A DNA stretch of 64,000 nt from Aeromicrobium camelliae. Its GTDB lineage: Bacteria > Actinomycetota > Actinomycetes > Propionibacteriales > Nocardioidaceae. The notes under the pieces are model-generated. The model worked only from the letters and a program-made list of their open reading frames with translations, had not been told where the DNA came from and ran no database searches. The stretch spans positions 1 to 64,000 of the forward strand of contig NZ_RQJX01000006.1 in the NCBI RefSeq assembly GCF_003850045.1, in the 5' to 3' direction. The position numbers and the translations under genes were made by a program. Numbering within the stretch: position 1 is the first letter of the stretch; every line of letters starts with the position of its first letter. Of the stretch, positions 18,673 through 29,440 are shown piece by piece.

Positions 18673-20183
18673 CCAATCCGCTGCGCGATCCTCGTGACCG
18701 CCGCCTTCCCCGCATCGCCGGCCCGTGCAGCATGATCATGTTCGGCGTCACCGGCGACCTCGCACGCAAGAAGCTGATTCCGGCGATCTACGACCTCGCG
18801 AACCGCGGACTGCTGCCGCCGGGCTTCGCGCTCGTCGGCTTCGCGCGCCAGGACTTCGGCAACGGCACCTTCGCCTCGATGATCAAGGCGGCCGCGAAGG
18901 CAGGAGCCCGCACGGAGTGGAGCGAGACGGTCTGGAAGCAGCTGGCCGCGGGCATCCGCTTCGTCCCGGGTCAGTTCGACGATGACGCCGCCTGGAAGCA
19001 GCTCGCCGAGACGCTCGCCGAACTCGACCGCGATCAGGGGACGGGCGGCAACCACGCGTTCTACCTCTCCATCCCTCCGGGCCTGTTCCCCACGGTCGTC
19101 TCCAAGATCAAGCAGCACGGGCTCGCCACGTCGACGGAGGGCTGGCGCCGCGTCGTCATCGAGAAGCCGTTCGGCCACGACCTCGCCTCAGCCAAGGAGC
19201 TCAACCGGCTCGTCGGGGACGTGTTCGAGCGCAGCTCGGTCTTCCGCATCGACCACTACCTCGGCAAGGAGACGGTGCAGAACATCCTGGCGCTGCGGTT
19301 CGCCAACGGCATGTTCGAGCCGGTCTGGAACAGCCACTACGTCGATCACGTCCAGATCACGATGGCCGAGGACATCGGCATCGGGTCCCGGGCCGGGTAC
19401 TACGACGGCATCGGCGCGGCGCGTGACATCATCCAGAACCACCTCCTGCAGCTCATGGCACTCACCGCCATGGAGGAGCCAGTGTCGTTCGACGCGCACA
19501 GCCTCCGCCTCGAGAAGCAGAAGATTCTCGCCAACGCGAGCGCTCCGGCGGACCTCTCCAAGCACACGGCACGCGGCCAGTACGTCGCTGGCTGGGCGGG
19601 CGGTGTCGAGGTCGACGGGTACCTCGACGAGGAAGGCATCCCGGAGGATTCGCGCACCGAGACCTTCGCAGCCATGCGCATCGACATCGGTACCCGCCGC
19701 TGGGCCGGCGTGCCGTTCTACCTGCGCACCGGCAAGCGGCTGGGCCGGCGCGTCACCGAGGTGGCGGTGGTGTTCAAACGGGCCCCGCACCTGCCGTTCC
19801 GCAAGCACGACGTCACCGAGCTCGGTCAGAACGCGCTCGTCATGCGCATCCAGCCCGACGAAGGCGTGACCCTGCGCTTCGGCTCGAAGGTGCCGGGCAC
19901 GACGATGGAGATCCGCGACGTCAACATGGACTTCGCCTACGGCGGCGCGTTCGTCGAGAGCAGCCCCGAAGCTTACGAGCGGCTCATCCTCGACGTGCTG
20001 CTCGGGGACCCGCCGTTGTTCCCGCAGCAGGAAGAGGTCGAGCTCTCCTGGAAGATCCTCGATCCGGTCATCAACCACTGGCGACGTCAGCGCACGATCG
20101 ACACGTACCCCGCGGGCACGTGGGGCCCGCGGTCGGCCGACGAGATGATCGCCCGCGACGGACGGACCTGGAGGCGCCCCTGA
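18669..20183 (+). CDS. zwf: Glucose-6-phosphate 1-dehydrogenase
   Basis: 504 residues. NADP-binding motif GVTGDLARKKL (about residues 26-36), active-site RIDHYLGKE (His is the catalytic base), and EKPFGHDLASA. It commits glucose-6-P to the oxidative pentose phosphate branch and makes NADPH. The GTG start overlaps the pgi stop as GTGA, and opcA follows with a one-base overlap. Confidence 0.97.
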   Translation: MTNPLRDPRDRRLPRIAGPCSMIMFGVTGDLARKKLIPAIYDLANRGLLPPGFALVGFARQDFGNGTFASMIKAAAKAGARTEWSETVWKQLAAGIRFVPGQFDDDAAWKQLAETLAELDRDQGTGGNHAFYLSIPPGLFPTVVSKIKQHGLATSTEGWRRVVIEKPFGHDLASAKELNRLVGDVFERSSVFRIDHYLGKETVQNILALRFANGMFEPVWNSHYVDHVQITMAEDIGIGSRAGYYDGIGAARDIIQNHLLQLMALTAMEEPVSFDAHSLRLEKQKILANASAPADLSKHTARGQYVAGWAGGVEVDGYLDEEGIPEDSRTETFAAMRIDIGTRRWAGVPFYLRTGKRLGRRVTEVAVVFKRAPHLPFRKHDVTELGQNALVMRIQPDEGVTLRFGSKVPGTTMEIRDVNMDFAYGGAFVESSPEAYERLILDVLLGDPPLFPQQEEVELSWKILDPVINHWRRQRTIDTYPAGTWGPRSADEMIARDGRTWRRP

Positions 20184-21085
20184 TGGAGATCGCACTCACC
20201 GACACCAATGCGGGCGAGATCGCCCGTGCCCTCGTCCGCGCACGGTCCGGCGCCGGGAGCCCGGCGATGGACATGGTCCTCACGCTGCTCGTCGTCACCG
20301 ACGACGAGAACGTGGCGCATGCGATGAAGACCGCCACCACCCTGTCGATGGAGCACCCCGCTCGCATCATCGGCGTCGTCATCGGCGACGCCCGCGGCAA
20401 GGCTCGCCTGAACGCCAAGGTGCGCGTCGGCGAGTCGTCCTCGGGCGAGTCGATCCTGCTGCGCATCGCGGGCAAGCTCACCAATCACGCCGAATCGGTC
20501 GTGCTGCCGCTGCTGCTGCCCGACTCCCCGGTGGTGATCTGGTGGCCGAGCAACGCCCCCGCCAACCCCGCCGACGATCCGATCGGGCGCCTCGCACGCC
20601 GCCGACTGACCGATGCTGAGAGCACCGCCAACCCGGTGCGGGCGTTGCGCAACGTCGCGCGGCACTACGTCGAAGGCGACACGGATCTCTCGTGGACGCG
20701 GCTCACCCCCTGGCGCGCGCTGCTCGCCGCCGCCCTCGATCAGGCGACGGGCACAGTGTCGAGCGGCACTGTGGTCAGCGACCGGGACAACCCGGCGGCC
20801 GTGCTGCTGGTCGCCTGGCTGTCCTCGCGGCTCGGTGTCCCGATCGAGCACGAGTACGGACCCGGAACGCAGATCTCCCGGGTGAGTCTCGAGACGCAGG
20901 TCGGCACGATCGAGCTCACCCGCCTCGACGAGGGCAGTTGCGAGTTCCGCGTCCCCGGCTCGTCGTCACGTGTGGTGCCGCTGGGCCGGCGCACGCTCGC
21001 CGAGTTGCTCGCCGAGGATCTGCGCCGGCTCGACCCCGACGAGATCTACGCCGAGACGATCGATCACCTCCTGGAGCATGCATGA
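20183..21085 (+). CDS. opcA: OpcA, glucose-6-phosphate dehydrogenase assembly protein
   Basis: 300 residues. OpcA is needed for full Zwf activity in cyanobacteria and actinobacteria. Family hallmarks are the N-terminal MDMVLTLLVV strand and the VVIWWPSNAPANPADDPIGRLARRR stretch with the Trp-Trp pair. The ATG at 20183 overlaps the zwf stop (TGATG). Its fixed position between zwf and pgl supports the call. Confidence 0.95.
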   Translation: MEIALTDTNAGEIARALVRARSGAGSPAMDMVLTLLVVTDDENVAHAMKTATTLSMEHPARIIGVVIGDARGKARLNAKVRVGESSSGESILLRIAGKLTNHAESVVLPLLLPDSPVVIWWPSNAPANPADDPIGRLARRRLTDAESTANPVRALRNVARHYVEGDTDLSWTRLTPWRALLAAALDQATGTVSSGTVVSDRDNPAAVLLVAWLSSRLGVPIEHEYGPGTQISRVSLETQVGTIELTRLDEGSCEFRVPGSSSRVVPLGRRTLAELLAEDLRRLDPDEIYAETIDHLLEHA

Positions 21086-21783
21086 CCGTTCAGATCCTCG
21101 AGGACCGCGATGCCCTGGCCCGCGCGGTGGCCCACCGGCTCACCGAGCGGATCGACGAACTGCGACGCAGCACCGGTCGCCGTCCCCGGCTCGTCCTGAC
21201 CGGAGGAACGATCGCCAACGAGGTTCTCGCCCAACTCGTGGGCCCTGTGTCGCTGTGGCGCGACGTGGACTACTACTGGGGCGACGAGCGGTACGTCCCG
21301 TCCGATGACGACGATCGCAACGAGAAGCAAGCACGCGAAGCGTTCCTGACGCGATTCGAGATCCCTGAGGACCGGATTCACCCCATGCCGGCAGCAGGCG
21401 AGTTCGCATCCAAGGACGACGCCGCGGACGCCTACGCAGCGCAGCTGCCCGAGTCCTTCGACCTCGTCCTGCTGGGCGTCGGCCCGGACGCCCACGTCGC
21501 GTCGTTGTTCCCGGGCTTCCCGCAACTCGACGAGAAGGAGCGGCGAGTGGTCCCCGTCGACGACTCCCCCAAGCCTCCGCCGGAGCGGCTGAGCCTGACC
21601 TATCCGATGCTGAACAGCGCGACGGCGGTGTGGTTCGTCGTCGCCGGCGAGGACAAGGCGCCCGCTGTCGCGGCGGCGCTCTCGGGTGCCCCGGTGGACG
21701 AGGCACCGGCCGCCGGTGTCCGAGGGGTCGAAGAGACGCTATGGCTCCTCGACACCGACAGCGCGAGCCGGCTCCCCCGCTGA
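21082..21783 (+). CDS. pgl: 6-phosphogluconolactonase (DevB/SOL family)
   Basis: 233 residues, hydrolyses the lactone made by Zwf. Motifs: VLTGGTIANEVL (about residues 39-50), YYWGDERYVPSDDDDRN (about 64-80) and LLGVGPDAHVASLFPG. The ATG overlaps the opcA stop as ATGA. Last gene of the pentose-phosphate operon. Confidence 0.95.
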   Translation: MTVQILEDRDALARAVAHRLTERIDELRRSTGRRPRLVLTGGTIANEVLAQLVGPVSLWRDVDYYWGDERYVPSDDDDRNEKQAREAFLTRFEIPEDRIHPMPAAGEFASKDDAADAYAAQLPESFDLVLLGVGPDAHVASLFPGFPQLDEKERRVVPVDDSPKPPPERLSLTYPMLNSATAVWFVVAGEDKAPAVAAALSGAPVDEAPAAGVRGVEETLWLLDTDSASRLPR

Positions 21784-21790
21784 CGAGCTC

Positions 21791-22240
21791 ATGACGAGCC
21801 GCGCGAACGTCACGGACCGCCGGACGGTCGCGGCGGGGCTGCTCTTCGGCGCCGGCATCGCCGCGTCGATGATCGATCTCTTCATCTTCCACCTGTGGCT
21901 GCAGTGGCATCACTTCTACGACCGCTCCACGCCGCACGTCGGTCTGATCGCTGACGGCTTCTTCCACGCCGTCGGCTGGTTCATCACCGTCGCCGGGTTG
22001 TTCCTCCTCGCCGACGCGCGCCGCCGCGGCGGTGTGCACTGGCCACGATGGATCGGCGCCGTACTCAGCGGTGTCGGCGCGTTCCAACTGCTCGACGGCG
22101 TGCTCAACCACCAGATCCTGCGCATCCACCAGATCCGGTACGGCGTCGACCTGCTGCTCTACGACACCATCTGGATCGGAACGGCGATCGCCGCCCTCCT
22201 GGTCGGTCTTCTGGTGCTGTCGCGCACACGGCCCCGCTGA
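21791..22240 (+). CDS. DUF2243 membrane protein
   Basis: 149 residues with four hydrophobic helices. The family signature FHLWLQWHHFYDR (residues 32-44), with several histidines, and VLNHQILRIHQIR are present. DUF2243 genes typically neighbour a ctaG/caa3 cytochrome-oxidase assembly gene, as here. The biochemical role is unknown; a metal or heme role is suggested by the histidines and context. It starts 7 nt after pgl, so it may be read from the same message. Confidence 0.88.
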   Translation: MTSRANVTDRRTVAAGLLFGAGIAASMIDLFIFHLWLQWHHFYDRSTPHVGLIADGFFHAVGWFITVAGLFLLADARRRGGVHWPRWIGAVLSGVGAFQLLDGVLNHQILRIHQIRYGVDLLLYDTIWIGTAIAALLVGLLVLSRTRPR

Positions 22241-22245
22241 ACGCG

Positions 22246-22918
22246 ATGCACCACGAGCACGCGACAGCCACGGGACCCGCTGCGGGGGACGTCCTCATCC
22301 TCCTGCTCGCAGGGTCTGCTCTCCTGATCTACGCGGCAGGCGTCTACCGGGCCAGGCAGCGAGGGGCGTGGCCGTGGATGCGCACTGCCGCGTGGTTCGG
22401 CGGGGTGGCGGGCATCGTCACGGGGCTTCTGGGACCGCTCGCCGATGCGGCCCACGGCGACTTCACGGCGCACATGGGAGCCCACCTGCTGCTCGGCATG
22501 CTCGGGCCGCTCCTGCTGGTGCTCGCGGCTCCGGTCACCCTCGCGCTACGCGCGCTGCCGGTCGCATGGGCGCGCAGGCTCGCACGACTCCTGCGCCATC
22601 GGGTCGTCCTCACGCTGGGTGTACGCGCTCGTGCACATGCATCTCGTCGTGGCCGGATACCTGTTCACGGCCTCGCTCATCGGGCCTGACCCGGCCCCCC
22701 GGGCCTCGTTCGCGGTCCGCGCGAGCGTGCTCGTGGCGTTCATGGCCGCGCACTCCGTGCTGGCGAAGTGGCTGTACGCGCATCCGCCCGCCGGCGTGGC
22801 CGACGGGCGGATGGGAGCTCAACTCATGTACTACGGAGGCGACGCCATCGATGTGCTGGTGATGGTGCTGCTCGCCGCCGAGTGGTATCGCGCGACGCGA
22901 CCTGCGATCAGAAGATGA
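22246..22918 (+). pseudogene. ctaG: CtaG-type cytochrome c oxidase assembly protein, frameshifted
   Basis: The first 123 codons (ATG 22246 to about 22614) encode CtaG with AHMGAHLLLGMLGPLLLVL and ALRALPVAWARRL. The frame then breaks. From 22616 the next frame carries the rest of the family: WVYALVHMHLVVAGYLFT, IGPDPAPRASFAVRA, LAKWLYAHPPAGV and GAQLMYYGGDAIDVLVM, to the stop at 22916-22918. The first frame would run on as junk to 22689. From memory of the family, a stretch of roughly 30-35 residues (HPV...LY region) is also missing at the junction, which points to an internal deletion rather than a single-base error. Confidence 0.82.
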
Positions 22919-23264
22919 TCTCGCCGGTCTTGCGCTTGGTGCGCAACGTTTCGAGCGCCTCGGCGAGGATCGCCGATGCCTCCTCCTCGCTGCGGCGCTC
23001 CTTCACGTACGCGAGGTGCGTCTTGTACGGTTCGATCTTCGGTGCCTCGGGGCGGTTCTCGGCGTCCCGGCTAGCCGGCAGACCACAACGCGGGCAGTCC
23101 CACTCGTCGGGGACCTCCGCCTCGATCGAGAACTGCAAGGCCGTGCGGTGGTCCTTGGCGCAGAAGTACACGACGGTCTGCCGCGGTGCGGCCTCACCGC
23201 GCTCGGCCTCGCCCATCGGGCCAGCGCCGATGCGACTGCCGCGGATGGCGCCACCGGCGCCCAT
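22908..23264 (-). CDS. rbpA: RbpA, RNA polymerase-binding protein
   Basis: 118-residue actinobacterial transcription factor that binds principal sigma factors and stabilises the promoter open complex. The core region has C35 and the CPRC pair (C57, C60), and the C-terminal sigma-interaction domain ends KTHLAYVKERRSEEEASAIL. The start overlaps the secG stop (TGATG). An upstream in-frame extension is rejected because the family begins at this GAIRGSRIG stretch. The 3' end overlaps the broken ctaG by 11 nt, convergent. Confidence 0.93.
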   Translation of the reverse strand: MGAGGAIRGSRIGAGPMGEAERGEAAPRQTVVYFCAKDHRTALQFSIEAEVPDEWDCPRCGLPASRDAENRPEAPKIEPYKTHLAYVKERRSEEEASAILAEALETLRTKRKTGEIIF

Positions 23265-23500
23265 CAGGCGCTCACCTTCAGCAGCAGCCCGAGCGCGAAG
23301 ATGCACACGACCCACACCAGCGCCACGCCGACCGTGATCCGGTCGAGGTTACGCTCGGCCACGGAGGACCCGCCGAGCGAGCTGGAGACGCCGCCGCCGA
23401 ACATGTCGGACAGACCACCGCCGCGGCCCTTGTGCATCAGCACCAGGACGATCATCAAGATGCTGCTGAGAGCCAGCAGAATCGAGAAGGTCAGAATCAC
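23264..23500 (-). CDS. secG: SecG preprotein translocase subunit
   Basis: 78 residues, two helices (about residues 2-22 and 53-75) with the GGGLSDMFGGG linker typical of SecG. It is part of SecYEG in the plasma membrane. GTG start with GGAGGAG 7 nt upstream. It lies 14 nt after tpiA, as in most Actinobacteria. Confidence 0.95.
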   Translation of the reverse strand: MILTFSILLALSSILMIVLVLMHKGRGGGLSDMFGGGVSSSLGGSSVAERNLDRITVGVALVWVVCIFALGLLLKVSA

Positions 23501-23514
23501 GTGTCGCTCCTCCG

Positions 23515-24318
23515 TCAGGCGCCGGACGAGAGGTCCGGCAAGTCATAGAACCGGGCGATCGCCGCGAACTCCTCGGCCTGAAGGCTCGCGCCACCGACCA
23601 GGGCCCCATCGACATCCGGCTTGGCCATGATCGCAGCCACGTTCGCGGCTTTGACCGATCCGCCGTACAGGATACGCGTGGAGGCCGCGGTGTCGTCACC
23701 CCAGGTCTCGGCGAGCCGCCCGCGGATCGCCGCGCACACCTCTTGTGCGTCCTCGGGAGTCGCAACCTCGCCCGTGCCGATGGCCCACACGGGCTCGTAG
23801 GCGATCACGAGACCGGCGACCTGCTCGGCGTCGAGGCCGGCGAGCGACCCGTCGATCTGGCCGAGCGTGTAGGCGACGTGCTCCCCGGCCTGGCGGACGT
23901 CCAGCCCTTCGCCCACGCACACGATGGGCGTCATCCCGGCTGCCAGCGTCTTCACCGTCTTGGCATTGACGACCTCGTCGGTCTCCGCGTGGTACTCACG
24001 GCGCTCGGAGTGGCCGACGACCACGTACGAGCACCCGAGCTTGGCGAGCATCGCCGCCGAGATCTCACCGGTGTAGGCGCCGCCGTCATGCTGGGACACG
24101 TCCTGGGCGCCGTAACGGATCTGCAGTCGGTCCCCGTCGACGAGCGTCTGCACGCTACGCAGATCGGTGAACGGGGGGATGACGACGACCTCGGACTTGG
24201 CGTAGTCGTGCTTCTTGTCCGACAACGTCCAAGCCAGCTTCTGCACGAGGACGACGGCCTCGTGGTGATTGAGGTTGGACTTCCAGTTGCCCGCCATCAG
24301 CGGAGTACGCGCGCTCAT
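23515..24318 (-). CDS. tpiA: Triosephosphate isomerase
   Basis: 267 residues. Substrate lysine K13 in AGNWKSN, catalytic His in VVVGHSERR, catalytic Glu in [11 protein letters not shown], and the phosphate loop [10 protein letters not shown]. It converts dihydroxyacetone-P and glyceraldehyde-3-P. The ATG overlaps the pgk stop (ATGA) in gap-pgk-tpiA-secG. Confidence 0.98.
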   Translation of the reverse strand: MSARTPLMAGNWKSNLNHHEAVVLVQKLAWTLSDKKHDYAKSEVVVIPPFTDLRSVQTLVDGDRLQIRYGAQDVSQHDGGAYTGEISAAMLAKLGCSYVVVGHSERREYHAETDEVVNAKTVKTLAAGMTPIVCVGEGLDVRQAGEHVAYTLGQIDGSLAGLDAEQVAGLVIAYEPVWAIGTGEVATPEDAQEVCAAIRGRLAETWGDDTAASTRILYGGSVKAANVAAIMAKPDVDGALVGGASLQAEEFAAIARFYDLPDLSSGA

Positions 24319-25514
24319 GCGTCCGCTCCGTCCAGGACGGCGAGGCCCGGCAGCGTCGCGCCCTCGAGATACTCGAGGCTGGCCCCGCCGCCGGTGGAGA
24401 TGTGGCCGAACTGGTCGTCGGTGAAGCCCAGCTGACGCACCGCGGCAGCCGAGTCGCCCCCGCCGACGACCGACAGGCCGTCGACCTCGGTGAGCGCCTG
24501 AGCGACGGTCTTGGTGCCCGCAGCGAAGGCAGGCATCTCGAACACGCCCATGGGACCGTTCCAGAACACCGTGCGCGCACCACGGATCCGCTCGGCGAAG
24601 GCGGCAGCGGAGTCCGGGCCGATGTCGAGCCCCATCTGATCGTCGGGGATCGCGTCCACGGCCACCGTGGTGGCCGGAGCGTCGGCCTCGAAGCGGGGGG
24701 CGACGACGACGTCGGTCGGCAGAACCAGCTCGACGCCCTTCTCCGCCGCACGCTCGATGTACCCGCGGGCGACGTCGATCTGGTCGGACTCCAGCAGGCT
24801 CGTTCCGACACGGTGGCCCTGGGCAGCGAGGAAGGTGAAGACCATACCGCCGCCGATGAGCAGGGTGTCGGCCTTCTCCAGCAGGTTGTCGATGACGCCG
24901 AGCTTGTCGGACACCTTGGAGCCACCGAGCACAACGGCGTACGGCCGGTCCGGCGTCGCGGTCAGTCGCTCGAGCACGGCGACCTCCGCCTGGACGAGGC
25001 CGCCCACCGCGGCGGGCAGGCGCGTCGCGATGTCGTACACGCTGGCCTGCTTGCGATGGACGACCCCGAAGCCGTCCGACACGAAGACGTCGGCGAGCGC
25101 AGCGAGCTGGTCGGCGAAGGCGCCGCGTTCGGCGTCGTCCTTGCTCGTCTCGCCCGGGTTGAACCGGACGTTCTCGAGGACCGCCACCTCACCGTCGCCC
25201 ATGGCAGCGCTGATGCGCTGGGCCTCCGCGCCCACGGTGTCGTTGGCGAACAGCACCGGCTGCCCCAGCAGCTCCCCCAGGCGCTCGGCGACGGGGCGCA
25301 AGGAGAACGCCGGGTCCGGCACTCCCTTGGGCCGGCCGAGGTGGGCCATCACGAGGACCTTGGCGCCCGCACGGGCGAGGCGCTCGATGGTGGGAACGCT
25401 CGCGCGGACGCGACCGTCGTCGGTGATCGTCGGGCCGTCGAGCGGCACGTTGAGATCACTGCGGACGAGAACGCGTTTACCGGTCAGATCGCCGAGCTCG
25501 TCGATCGTCTTCAC
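24315..25514 (-). CDS. pgk: Phosphoglycerate kinase
   Basis: 399 residues. Signature [14 protein letters not shown] (about residues 14-27), [21 protein letters not shown] and the C-terminal [12 protein letters not shown]. It makes ATP from 1,3-bisphosphoglycerate. GTG start 22 nt after gap. There is no conventional stop-start overlap with gap, but the spacing suggests one message. Confidence 0.98.
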   Translation of the reverse strand: MKTIDELGDLTGKRVLVRSDLNVPLDGPTITDDGRVRASVPTIERLARAGAKVLVMAHLGRPKGVPDPAFSLRPVAERLGELLGQPVLFANDTVGAEAQRISAAMGDGEVAVLENVRFNPGETSKDDAERGAFADQLAALADVFVSDGFGVVHRKQASVYDIATRLPAAVGGLVQAEVAVLERLTATPDRPYAVVLGGSKVSDKLGVIDNLLEKADTLLIGGGMVFTFLAAQGHRVGTSLLESDQIDVARGYIERAAEKGVELVLPTDVVVAPRFEADAPATTVAVDAIPDDQMGLDIGPDSAAAFAERIRGARTVFWNGPMGVFEMPAFAAGTKTVAQALTEVDGLSVVGGGDSAAAVRQLGFTDDQFGHISTGGGASLEYLEGATLPGLAVLDGADA

Positions 25515-25536
25515 GTGTCGTGGTCTCCTCGTCGTC

Positions 25537-26625
<1,089 letters not shown>

Positions 26626-27609
26626 TCAGGCCTCGGGGAGGATCTCCTCGTTCAAGCCGGCCTCCGTGTCAGGGACGCCCATCTCGTTGGCGCGCTTGTC
26701 CGCCATGGCCAGAAGGCGGCGGATCCGGCCTGCGATGGCGTCCTTGGTGAGCGGCGGGTCGTGAAGCTGACCGAGTTCCTCCAGGCTCGCCTGGCGGTGT
26801 TCCACGCGCAGCATCCCGGCCATGCGCAGATGATCGGGAACATCGTCGCCGAGGATCTCCAGCGCGCGCTGGGCGCGGGCACCGGCGGCCACCGCGGCGC
26901 GCGCCGAACGACGCAGATTCGCGTCATCGAAGTTCGCGAGCCGGTTGGCGGTCGCGCGGACCTCGCGACGCATGCGGCGCTCTTCCCATGCCAGGAGCGT
27001 CTCGTGGGCGCCGAGCCGGGTGAGCAGCGCGCCGATCGCCTCGCCGTCGCGAATGACCACACGGTCGACGTGCCGCACCTCGCGCGCCTTGGCCTGGATG
27101 CCGAGACGGCGCGCCGCGCCGACCAGCGCGAGGGCCGCCTCCGGCCCCGGGGCGGTGACCTCGAGAGCGGACGACCGGCCGGGCTCGGTAAGCGAGCCGC
27201 GGGCGAGGAACGCCCCGCGCCAGGCCGCGACGGCGTCGCACGACGCGCCCGAGACCACCTGGGGCGGGAGCCCGCGGATGGGGCGTCCGCTGCCGTCGAC
27301 GACGCCGGTCTGCCGGGCGAGGGCGTCGCCGTCCTTGGCGACCCGGACGACGTAGGACGTGCCCTTGCGGATACCGCCGTTCTGATGGACGAGCATCTCG
27401 CTGTCGTGTCCGTAGACCTCGGCGATGTCCTTGCGCAGTCGCCGCGCGGCGGCGCCGGTGTCGAGCTCGGCCTCGACCACGATGCGGCCCGCAACGATGT
27501 GCAGACCCCCGGCGAATCGCAGGATCGTGGAGACCTCGGCCTTGCGGCAGCAGGACTTCGTGATCGGCGTTTGCGCCAATTCTGACTTGACCTGTGCCGT
27601 CATGGCCAT
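26626..27609 (-). CDS. whiA: WhiA, sporulation/division transcription factor
   Basis: 327 residues: two LAGLIDADG-like domains (without endonuclease activity in this family) and a C-terminal helix-turn-helix, with [30 protein letters not shown] from about residue 268. In Streptomyces it works with WhiB to start sporulation septation; in non-sporulators it influences cell division. GAGGAGGAAC lies before the ATG at 27609. It overlaps yvcK by 10 nt. Confidence 0.95.
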   Translation of the reverse strand: MAMTAQVKSELAQTPITKSCCRKAEVSTILRFAGGLHIVAGRIVVEAELDTGAAARRLRKDIAEVYGHDSEMLVHQNGGIRKGTSYVVRVAKDGDALARQTGVVDGSGRPIRGLPPQVVSGASCDAVAAWRGAFLARGSLTEPGRSSALEVTAPGPEAALALVGAARRLGIQAKAREVRHVDRVVIRDGEAIGALLTRLGAHETLLAWEERRMRREVRATANRLANFDDANLRRSARAAVAAGARAQRALEILGDDVPDHLRMAGMLRVEHRQASLEELGQLHDPPLTKDAIAGRIRRLLAMADKRANEMGVPDTEAGLNEEILPEA

Positions 27610-28580
27610 GTGCGCGGTTCCTCCTCGTCGAATGCTGCGTTCACTCTAGCCGTGGAGAAAACTCCTGCGAAGACCGTTGCGAGCCTCTCGGGGTCGTGCT
27701 GATCACGGTCGGACCGCGATGCCACCTCCGCGCAGACCAGTCGCGCCCCCAGGCGCGCTGCGGCGGGCACGATCAACGGATCGTCGTCGACCATGGCCGC
27801 ATCGGCGACGACGACGTCGAGCCGAAGGTCGGGGGCGTGTGCAGCGAGGACGTCGAGGTGATTCGACGGCGTCAGGCCCTCGGTCTCCCCCGGCTGCGCG
27901 ACGAGGTTGAGCACGAGGACGCGTCGGGCGGTGGTGCGCACCAGCGCGGCGCGCAGGCTCGGCACCAACAGGTTGGGCATCACGCTGGTGAACCAGGACC
28001 CGGGGCCGATCACGACCCAGTCGGCGTCGTCGATGGCCGCGACTGACTCCGGGCACGCCGGCGGGTCGGCAGGATCGAGCCGCACGTTGAGCACCTGCCC
28101 GCTCGCTTTGGCGACCTGCGCCTGTCCGCGAATCACCGAGATGTCGCCCGGCTCCTCGCGTGAACGGACGTCGGCCTCGATGTTGAGTGGAACCGCCGCC
28201 ATCGGCAGCACCCGGCCCTGGGCGCCGAGGAGTTCGCCGACCAGGTGGAGCCCTTTGACGGTGTCGCCGAGCTGGTCCCACGTGGCGGCCAGGAGCAGAT
28301 TGCCGAGCGCATGATTGGCCAACGGACCGTCGCCGCTGAAGCGATGCTGGAGGATGTCGGCCCAGGTGCGGCCCCACTCGTCGTCACGGCACAGCGCGGC
28401 GAGCGCCATGCGCAGGTCGCCCGGGGGCAGGATGCCGAACTCCTCGCGGAGCCGTCCAGAGGAGCCGCCGTTGTCGGCGACCGTGACGATGCCGGTGAGG
28501 TCGTCGGTGACACGGCGCAACGCCGCGAGACTCGCGGCAAGGCCGTGACCGCCCCCGAGGGCCACGACGCGGGGACTCAT
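27600..28580 (-). CDS. yvcK: YvcK/CofD-like gluconeogenesis factor
   Basis: 326 residues. Motifs [12 protein letters not shown] (residues 7-18), [18 protein letters not shown] and [10 protein letters not shown] mark the CofD/YvcK family, which binds UDP-sugars. In Bacillus and mycobacteria (CuvA) YvcK supports growth on gluconeogenic carbon and cell-wall synthesis. It lies between rapZ (ATGA overlap) and whiA, the conserved order. Confidence 0.94.
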   Translation of the reverse strand: MSPRVVALGGGHGLAASLAALRRVTDDLTGIVTVADNGGSSGRLREEFGILPPGDLRMALAALCRDDEWGRTWADILQHRFSGDGPLANHALGNLLLAATWDQLGDTVKGLHLVGELLGAQGRVLPMAAVPLNIEADVRSREEPGDISVIRGQAQVAKASGQVLNVRLDPADPPACPESVAAIDDADWVVIGPGSWFTSVMPNLLVPSLRAALVRTTARRVLVLNLVAQPGETEGLTPSNHLDVLAAHAPDLRLDVVVADAAMVDDDPLIVPAAARLGARLVCAEVASRSDRDQHDPERLATVFAGVFSTARVNAAFDEEEPRTWP

Positions 28581-29440
28581 TCTCTCCCCAGGTCGCGGTG
28601 GACGACGAGGGTGCTCACGCCGTGCGATCGCAACCGGCGGCCGAGCGCCTCCGACATCGCGACACTGCGGTGACGGCCGCCCGTGCAGCCGACGGCCACG
28701 GTCAGGAAGTGTTTGTCTTCGTGCAGGAACCCGTCGGTCAGTAACGCGATGAGATCGACGTAGCTGTCGAGGAACTCCGCCGATCGCGGCTGCTTCTCGA
28801 CGTACTCGCGGACGGGATCGTCCAGGCCGCTGAGCGGGCGCAGCTCATCCACCCAGTACGGGTTGGGCAGGAAGCGCATGTCGGCGACCATGTCCGCGTC
28901 GATGGGGACGCCGTACTTGAAGCCGAACGAGACGATCGTCGCGCGCAAGCCGTGCCGCTGCGGAGCGTCGAACGCCGCCTGCATCCGTTGCGCGAGCTGG
29001 TGCACGTTCAGGCGCGTGGTGTCGATGACGATGTCGGCGGCGGCGCGCACGTCGCGGAGGAGCTCACGTTCGCGCAGGAAGCCGTCCATGAGCCGTCCCT
29101 CGTGGCTGAGCGGGTGCGGGCGGCGGGCGGCTTCCTGGCGGCGGACGAGGACCTCGTCGGCGGCTTCGAGGTAGAGGATGCGCACGGCGACACCGGCTTC
29201 CTTGACCCGCTCGACCTCCTCGACCAGAGCACCGAAGAACCCGCGTGAACGAGCGTCGACGACGAGGGCGAACCGGTCGATGTCATCGGCCTTCAGGATC
29301 GTGGCGACCGCGTCGGAGATCATCGGCGCGGGGAGGTTGTCGATGACGTAGTACCCGAGTTTCTCCAGCACCTTGGCCGCGGTGCCACGACCGGCGCCGG
29401 TCATCCCGGTCACCAGCACGAACTCGTTGATGCTGCTCAC
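28577..29440 (-). CDS. rapZ: RapZ/YvcJ-type nucleotide-binding protein
   Basis: 287 residues. Modified Walker A GMTGAGRGTAAK (about residues 12-23) and the C-terminal VGCTGGRHRSVAMSEAL motif. In E. coli RapZ is an RNA adaptor for GlmZ decay; its role in Actinobacteria is not known. GTG start overlaps the uvrC stop by one base. Confidence 0.94.
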   Translation of the reverse strand: MSSINEFVLVTGMTGAGRGTAAKVLEKLGYYVIDNLPAPMISDAVATILKADDIDRFALVVDARSRGFFGALVEEVERVKEAGVAVRILYLEAADEVLVRRQEAARRPHPLSHEGRLMDGFLRERELLRDVRAAADIVIDTTRLNVHQLAQRMQAAFDAPQRHGLRATIVSFGFKYGVPIDADMVADMRFLPNPYWVDELRPLSGLDDPVREYVEKQPRSAEFLDSYVDLIALLTDGFLHEDKHFLTVAVGCTGGRHRSVAMSEALGRRLRSHGVSTLVVHRDLGRE

